The position numbers and the translations under genes are program-made. The notes beneath the pieces are model-generated. The model saw nothing but the letters and a program-made list of their open reading frames with translations. It was not told where the DNA came from and searched no databases. This document shows, piece after piece, positions 13,493 to 16,300 of a stretch of 16,300 nt of DNA. Position 1 is the stretch's first letter. Each line of letters begins with the position of its first letter. Location of the stretch: assembly GCA_910579115.1 (NCBI GenBank), contig CAJTSO010000006.1, positions 1 through 16,300 of the forward strand. Reading direction: 5' to 3'. The stretch comes from an uncultured Selenomonadaceae bacterium. Lineage in GTDB: Bacteria > Bacillota > Negativicutes > Selenomonadales > Selenomonadaceae.

Positions 13493-14095
13493 ATGATAGG
13501 ATATTTGCGAGGGCGGGTGACTCATCTCCTGCCGGAATATTGCCTTCTTGATGTAAACGGCGTAGGATATCGAGTGTTCATTGCCGGGGCTACCCGTAGC
13601 CGTCTGATACAGGGAGAGCAGGCAGAACTTTTTATTTATACGGCTGTCAGCGAAAATTCCATTCTTCTCTACGGTTTTTCCACTGCTGAAGAGTATGGTT
13701 TCTTTCAGCAACTTATAGGTGTATCAGGCATAGGGGCCAAAAGCGCTCAGGCAATGCTGGGTTCAACTACTGTTGATGCTGTATGCCGGGCTATAGCGGG
13801 AAAGCAGGTAAAAGTTCTTACGAAGCTTCCTGGTGTAGGGAAGAAGACTGCCGAGCGCATGATCCTTGAGCTAAAGGATAAGATATCCCTCAATACTTCA
13901 GTCCAGGAACTGACGGCAGATGATATGGTCGGTGTTGTTTTGTCCGACGGTGATATCCTTTCGGAGGCATTGGCAGCTCTAGCCTCTCTTGGTTACACAG
14001 AAAGCGAAATAATGCCGGTTCTGAAGCGAGTCGGCCAAAAGGATACGGTAGAGGCAACGATAAAAGCAGTGCTGAAGGAATTTGCAAAGGGGTGA
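13493..14095 (+). CDS. ruvA: Holliday junction branch-migration protein RuvA
   Basis: A 200-residue DNA-binding subunit that forms tetramers on four-way junctions and loads RuvB. The N-terminal OB-fold (MIGYLRGRV...VNGVGYRV) is followed by two helix-hairpin-helix motifs, GVSGIGAKSAQ (about 76-86) and LPGVGKKTAERM (about 110-121). The C-terminal RuvB-contact domain (about 150-200) contains EALAALASLGYTESE. Length is normal. Its stop overlaps the proposed GTG start of ruvB. Confidence 0.97.
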   Translation: MIGYLRGRVTHLLPEYCLLDVNGVGYRVFIAGATRSRLIQGEQAELFIYTAVSENSILLYGFSTAEEYGFFQQLIGVSGIGAKSAQAMLGSTTVDAVCRAIAGKQVKVLTKLPGVGKKTAERMILELKDKISLNTSVQELTADDMVGVVLSDGDILSEALAALASLGYTESEIMPVLKRVGQKDTVEATIKAVLKEFAKG

Positions 14096-15114
14096 GTGAT
14101 ACAGTGGAAGAAAAGGAAGGGCGTATCGTTTCCCTGGGTGAACAGCCTGCTGATGACTGGCAGTATAGTCTCCGCCCCAGAAAGTTTACCGAATATATCG
14201 GTCAGGAAAAGGCAAAAGCCAACCTGTCTGTCTATATTCAGGCGGCGCTGAAGCGAAAGGAAGCGCTGGATCATGTCCTGCTGTACGGTCCTCCCGGTCT
14301 GGGCAAAACGACTTTAGCCGGGATTATTGCCAATGAGCTGGGGGTAAACTTTCGGGTTACCAGTGGACCTGCCATTGAGAGGTCGGGAGATTTGGCGGCA
14401 ATTCTTACAAATCTCGGTGAGCGGGATGTTCTTTTTATCGATGAAGTTCACCGTCTTTCGCACAGCGTAGAGGAAGTGTTATACTCCGCCATGGAGGACT
14501 TTGCCCTGGATATTATTATCGGTAAGGGGCCAAGCGCCCGGTCCATCCGCCTTGATATTTCCCCATTTACGCTTATTGGCGCAACTACCAGAGCAGGGGC
14601 CCTGGCGGCTCCTCTGCGGGACAGGTTTGGCGTGATTGAGCGTTTGGATTATTACAATTCAAGCTCGCTTGTTTCAATCATTAAGCGGGCGGCCGAGATA
14701 TTGAATATATCGATTAACGATCGTGGGGCATCGGAAATTGCCCGCCGCTCCAGGGGAACTCCCCGTATTGCGAACCGTCTGCTAAAACGGATTCGTGATT
14801 TTGCTCAAGTGGAAGGTGGAGCGGAAATAAGCGATGATATTGCCGACCGGGCGCTGCTCCGACTGGAGGTGGACAAAGCAGGTCTTGACCATACAGACAG
14901 ACGGATGCTTGATACAATGATTCATAAGTTCTCTGGCCGACCGGTTGGTATAGAGACTTTAGCGGCGGCCATCAGTGAGGAAACTGATACTATATCTGAT
15001 ATCTACGAGCCCTATCTTATCCAACTGGGTTTTCTTATGCGCACTCCCAGAGGAAGAGTTGTTACCCGGCTTGGCTATCAGCACATGGGTGTACCATATC
15101 CGGGGGATAAATGA
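14092..15114 (+). CDS. ruvB: Holliday junction branch-migration ATPase RuvB
   Basis: A 340-residue AAA+ hexameric motor that pulls DNA through the RuvA-junction complex. Walker A GPPGLGKTT (66-74), Walker B LFIDEVH (about 114-120), sensor GATTRAG (about 163-169) and LRDRFG (about 175-180) are present. The C-terminal winged-helix region ends in RTPRGRVVTRLGYQHMG. The GTG at 14092 overlaps the ruvA stop by 4 bases, with GAAGGA about 10 bases upstream. A GTG at 14104, placed well after AAGGGGTGAG (14087-14096), is an equally possible start and would remove 4 residues. queH overlaps its stop. Confidence 0.97.
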   Translation: MSDTVEEKEGRIVSLGEQPADDWQYSLRPRKFTEYIGQEKAKANLSVYIQAALKRKEALDHVLLYGPPGLGKTTLAGIIANELGVNFRVTSGPAIERSGDLAAILTNLGERDVLFIDEVHRLSHSVEEVLYSAMEDFALDIIIGKGPSARSIRLDISPFTLIGATTRAGALAAPLRDRFGVIERLDYYNSSSLVSIIKRAAEILNISINDRGASEIARRSRGTPRIANRLLKRIRDFAQVEGGAEISDDIADRALLRLEVDKAGLDHTDRRMLDTMIHKFSGRPVGIETLAAAISEETDTISDIYEPYLIQLGFLMRTPRGRVVTRLGYQHMGVPYPGDK

Positions 15115-15737
15115 TGAATTTACTGCTTCATATGTGCTGCGGGCCTTGCGCCTGCTTTCCGGTGAAAAAGTTGAGAAGTGAAGGGATCGAGCCGGTTGGG
15201 TATTTCTTTAATCCTAATATTCATCCCTATATGGAGTGGACCCATCGGCAGAAAACGGCAAAAGAATATGCTGAAAAGGTCGGTCTGAAAATATATACTC
15301 AGGAAGACTACCGGCTGAAAGATTTCCTTGAAATGGTTATGCCTGTAGAGGAGCCTGATAATCCGTTCCTGCCGCGAAACCGCTGCCGAAGCTGCTATGG
15401 CTGGCGATTGGATGAGGCGGCAAGATTTGCGGCGGAAAATGGTTTTGACGCGTTTTCTTCTACGTTGTTCTACAGCATTCATCAGCAGCATGCAGTCATG
15501 AAGGAAATAGCGGAGGCCTGCGGAAGGAAGCATGGAATAGATTTTTATTATGAGGATTTTCGTGTCGGCTGGCAGGAGGGAATAGATATTTCACTGGAGC
15601 TGGGGTTGTACCGCCAGCCTTATTGCGGCTGTATCTTTAGTGAAGAGGAGCGGTTCAGTAAGGAAATCCGCAAACAGCGCAAGAAAATTAGCAGGGCAAT
15701 GAGAGCGGAAAGAGAAAGGATGACTGGCATTGAATAG
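15111..15737 (+). CDS. queH: Epoxyqueuosine reductase QueH (DUF208 family)
   Basis: A 208-residue cytoplasmic Fe-S enzyme for the last step of queuosine synthesis, reducing epoxyqueuosine to queuosine at tRNA position 34. It is the cobalamin-independent alternative to QueG. The family cysteines are present: the CC pair (9-10) with C13 in HMCCGPC, CRSC (92, 95) and the CGC near the end (172, 174). The basic C-terminal tail is typical. ATG ATG at 15111/15114 overlaps the ruvB TGA, so either Met may be used, with CGGGGGA just upstream; translation is coupled to ruvB. In related genomes queA and tgt often lie nearby; if so here, they would be past the window end. Confidence 0.93.
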   Translation: MMNLLLHMCCGPCACFPVKKLRSEGIEPVGYFFNPNIHPYMEWTHRQKTAKEYAEKVGLKIYTQEDYRLKDFLEMVMPVEEPDNPFLPRNRCRSCYGWRLDEAARFAAENGFDAFSSTLFYSIHQQHAVMKEIAEACGRKHGIDFYYEDFRVGWQEGIDISLELGLYRQPYCGCIFSEEERFSKEIRKQRKKISRAMRAERERMTGIE

Positions 15738-16300
15738 AATCGCAGGGACACAAATACTCGCCGCAGCTATCGTCTTTTTTTGCAGCGCTGTTTCTTATGC
15801 AAGTCCTTATAAAGGAAATGCCAATAAGGCCATAGCTCAGATAAATAAACCGGCAATTAAGGAACAGGTGAAGCAGGGAGCAGAGACCTTATGGCAGAAG
15901 TTATCAGATAAAAAGAAAAGTGGTAAAACACAGGGGGAAAAAGCTTCTGATGAAAAGAAGGGTGTAGTCCAGCTCGATGTGGGGCTTTTGAAAGGACAAT
16001 ACTCAGTAGCGGCTTTATCTTCGAGGGGACTTGTCATCAGTGATTTGGCCAGTGGAAAAATTCTGAACAAATTTTCCGGGAAGGACACGGTAAGCTTTAC
16101 CTATAAGAATCGGCAGCTTTGTATAAACAGAAAGCCAATATCTGCTCAAAGGATCATTCTCCGGGCCGATGGGGCGAATATAACTGTAAACGGTGACGAA
16201 TATCGGGGCGAGATAGTCCTGGTCTGTGGCAACGGCGGGATAACTGTTGTGAACAGAGTTGATTTGGAATCCTATGTTAAAGGGGTTGTGGGAACGGAAA
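15730..16300 (+). CDS. SpoIID/LytB-domain protein, 5' part (cut by window end)
   Basis: 190 residues are visible and the frame runs off the window. A signal peptide (about 1-24, ending VSYA) is followed by a Lys-rich low-complexity linker (about 59-80) and a beta-rich region. It closes with ITVVNRVDLESYVKGVVGTE, the start of the SpoIID/LytB domain. SpoIID is a lytic transglycosylase acting on denuded peptidoglycan strands during engulfment. LytB-like relatives in non-sporulating cells act on cell-wall amidases, so sporulation cannot be deduced. The TTG at 15730 is preceded by AAAGGA (15715-15720) at 9 bases and overlaps queH by 8 bases. The catalytic residues lie beyond the window. Confidence 0.85.
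   Translation, partial: MNRIAGTQILAAAIVFFCSAVSYASPYKGNANKAIAQINKPAIKEQVKQGAETLWQKLSDKKKSGKTQGEKASDEKKGVVQLDVGLLKGQYSVAALSSRGLVISDLASGKILNKFSGKDTVSFTYKNRQLCINRKPISAQRIILRADGANITVNGDEYRGEIVLVCGNGGITVVNRVDLESYVKGVVGTE

Noticed and set aside
15837..16088. Minus-strand frame opposite the SpoIID-like gene
   Set aside because: It lies antisense to the open + strand frame carrying the signal peptide and SpoIID motif; no supporting signals.
1..16300. CRISPR array, insertion sequence, phage or toxin-antitoxin genes
   Set aside because: No regularly spaced repeats, transposase or integrase motifs, target-site duplications or toxin/antitoxin pairs were seen. The tRNA at the left edge shows no integrase or attachment-site duplicate within the window.

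Overview
The window looks like a chromosomal segment of a Negativicutes bacterium, a Firmicutes-lineage organism with an outer membrane, possibly of the Selenomonas/Anaerovibrio type. The main evidence is a porin-like protein with a signal peptide, an N-terminal SLH domain, a short coiled-coil linker and a beta-barrel ending in aromatic residues. This is the outer-membrane architecture typical of diderm Firmicutes. Low-GC-type promoters, strong GGAGG ribosome sites and frequent GTG/TTG starts agree. An ATP-type PEP carboxykinase and the order ruvC-ruvA-ruvB-queH-spoIID fit too. The genus is inference. All recognised genes are on the + strand.

Layout. (1) 1-154: the 3' half of a tRNA-Arg(CCU), its terminator, a perfect 26-bp inverted repeat and a terminator facing the other way. 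(2) 298-3716: a metal-related operon. A promoter whose -10 lies inside an ArsR/SmtB-like dyad is followed by a stand-alone HMA metal-binding protein, a ZntA-class P1B ATPase with no HMA domain of its own, and an M14-type aspartoacylase-like hydrolase with a His-rich tail. The operon ends at a strong terminator. (3) 3821-9382: an Opp/Dpp/Nik-type ABC importer in the order permease, permease, lipoprotein binding protein, ATPase, ATPase. A long stem-loop separates the binding protein from the ATPases. (4) 9400-10890: a structured leader, the SLH porin and a UUCG-loop terminator. (5) 11066-12885: pckA with its own promoter and two tandem terminators. (6) 12937-16300: ruvC, ruvA, ruvB, queH and a truncated spoIID-like gene, tightly spaced or overlapping and probably one transcript.

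How the parts may work together. The HMA protein carries the Asp-Cys-x-x-Cys motif of ZntA N-terminal domains, and the ATPase carries the CPC, TM7 Lys and TM8 DxG signature of Zn/Cd/Pb exporters. The two together resemble a ZntA cut into two genes. The adjacent hydrolase and the second ABC ATPase carry His-rich tails (HHDHH and HEHDHVCSH). A link between this operon and the importer, for example uptake of a metal-ligand complex followed by ligand cleavage, is a hypothesis only. The pckA and ruvCAB-queH-spoIID regions are ordinary core genome. No mobile element, CRISPR array, phage gene or clearly broken gene was seen.
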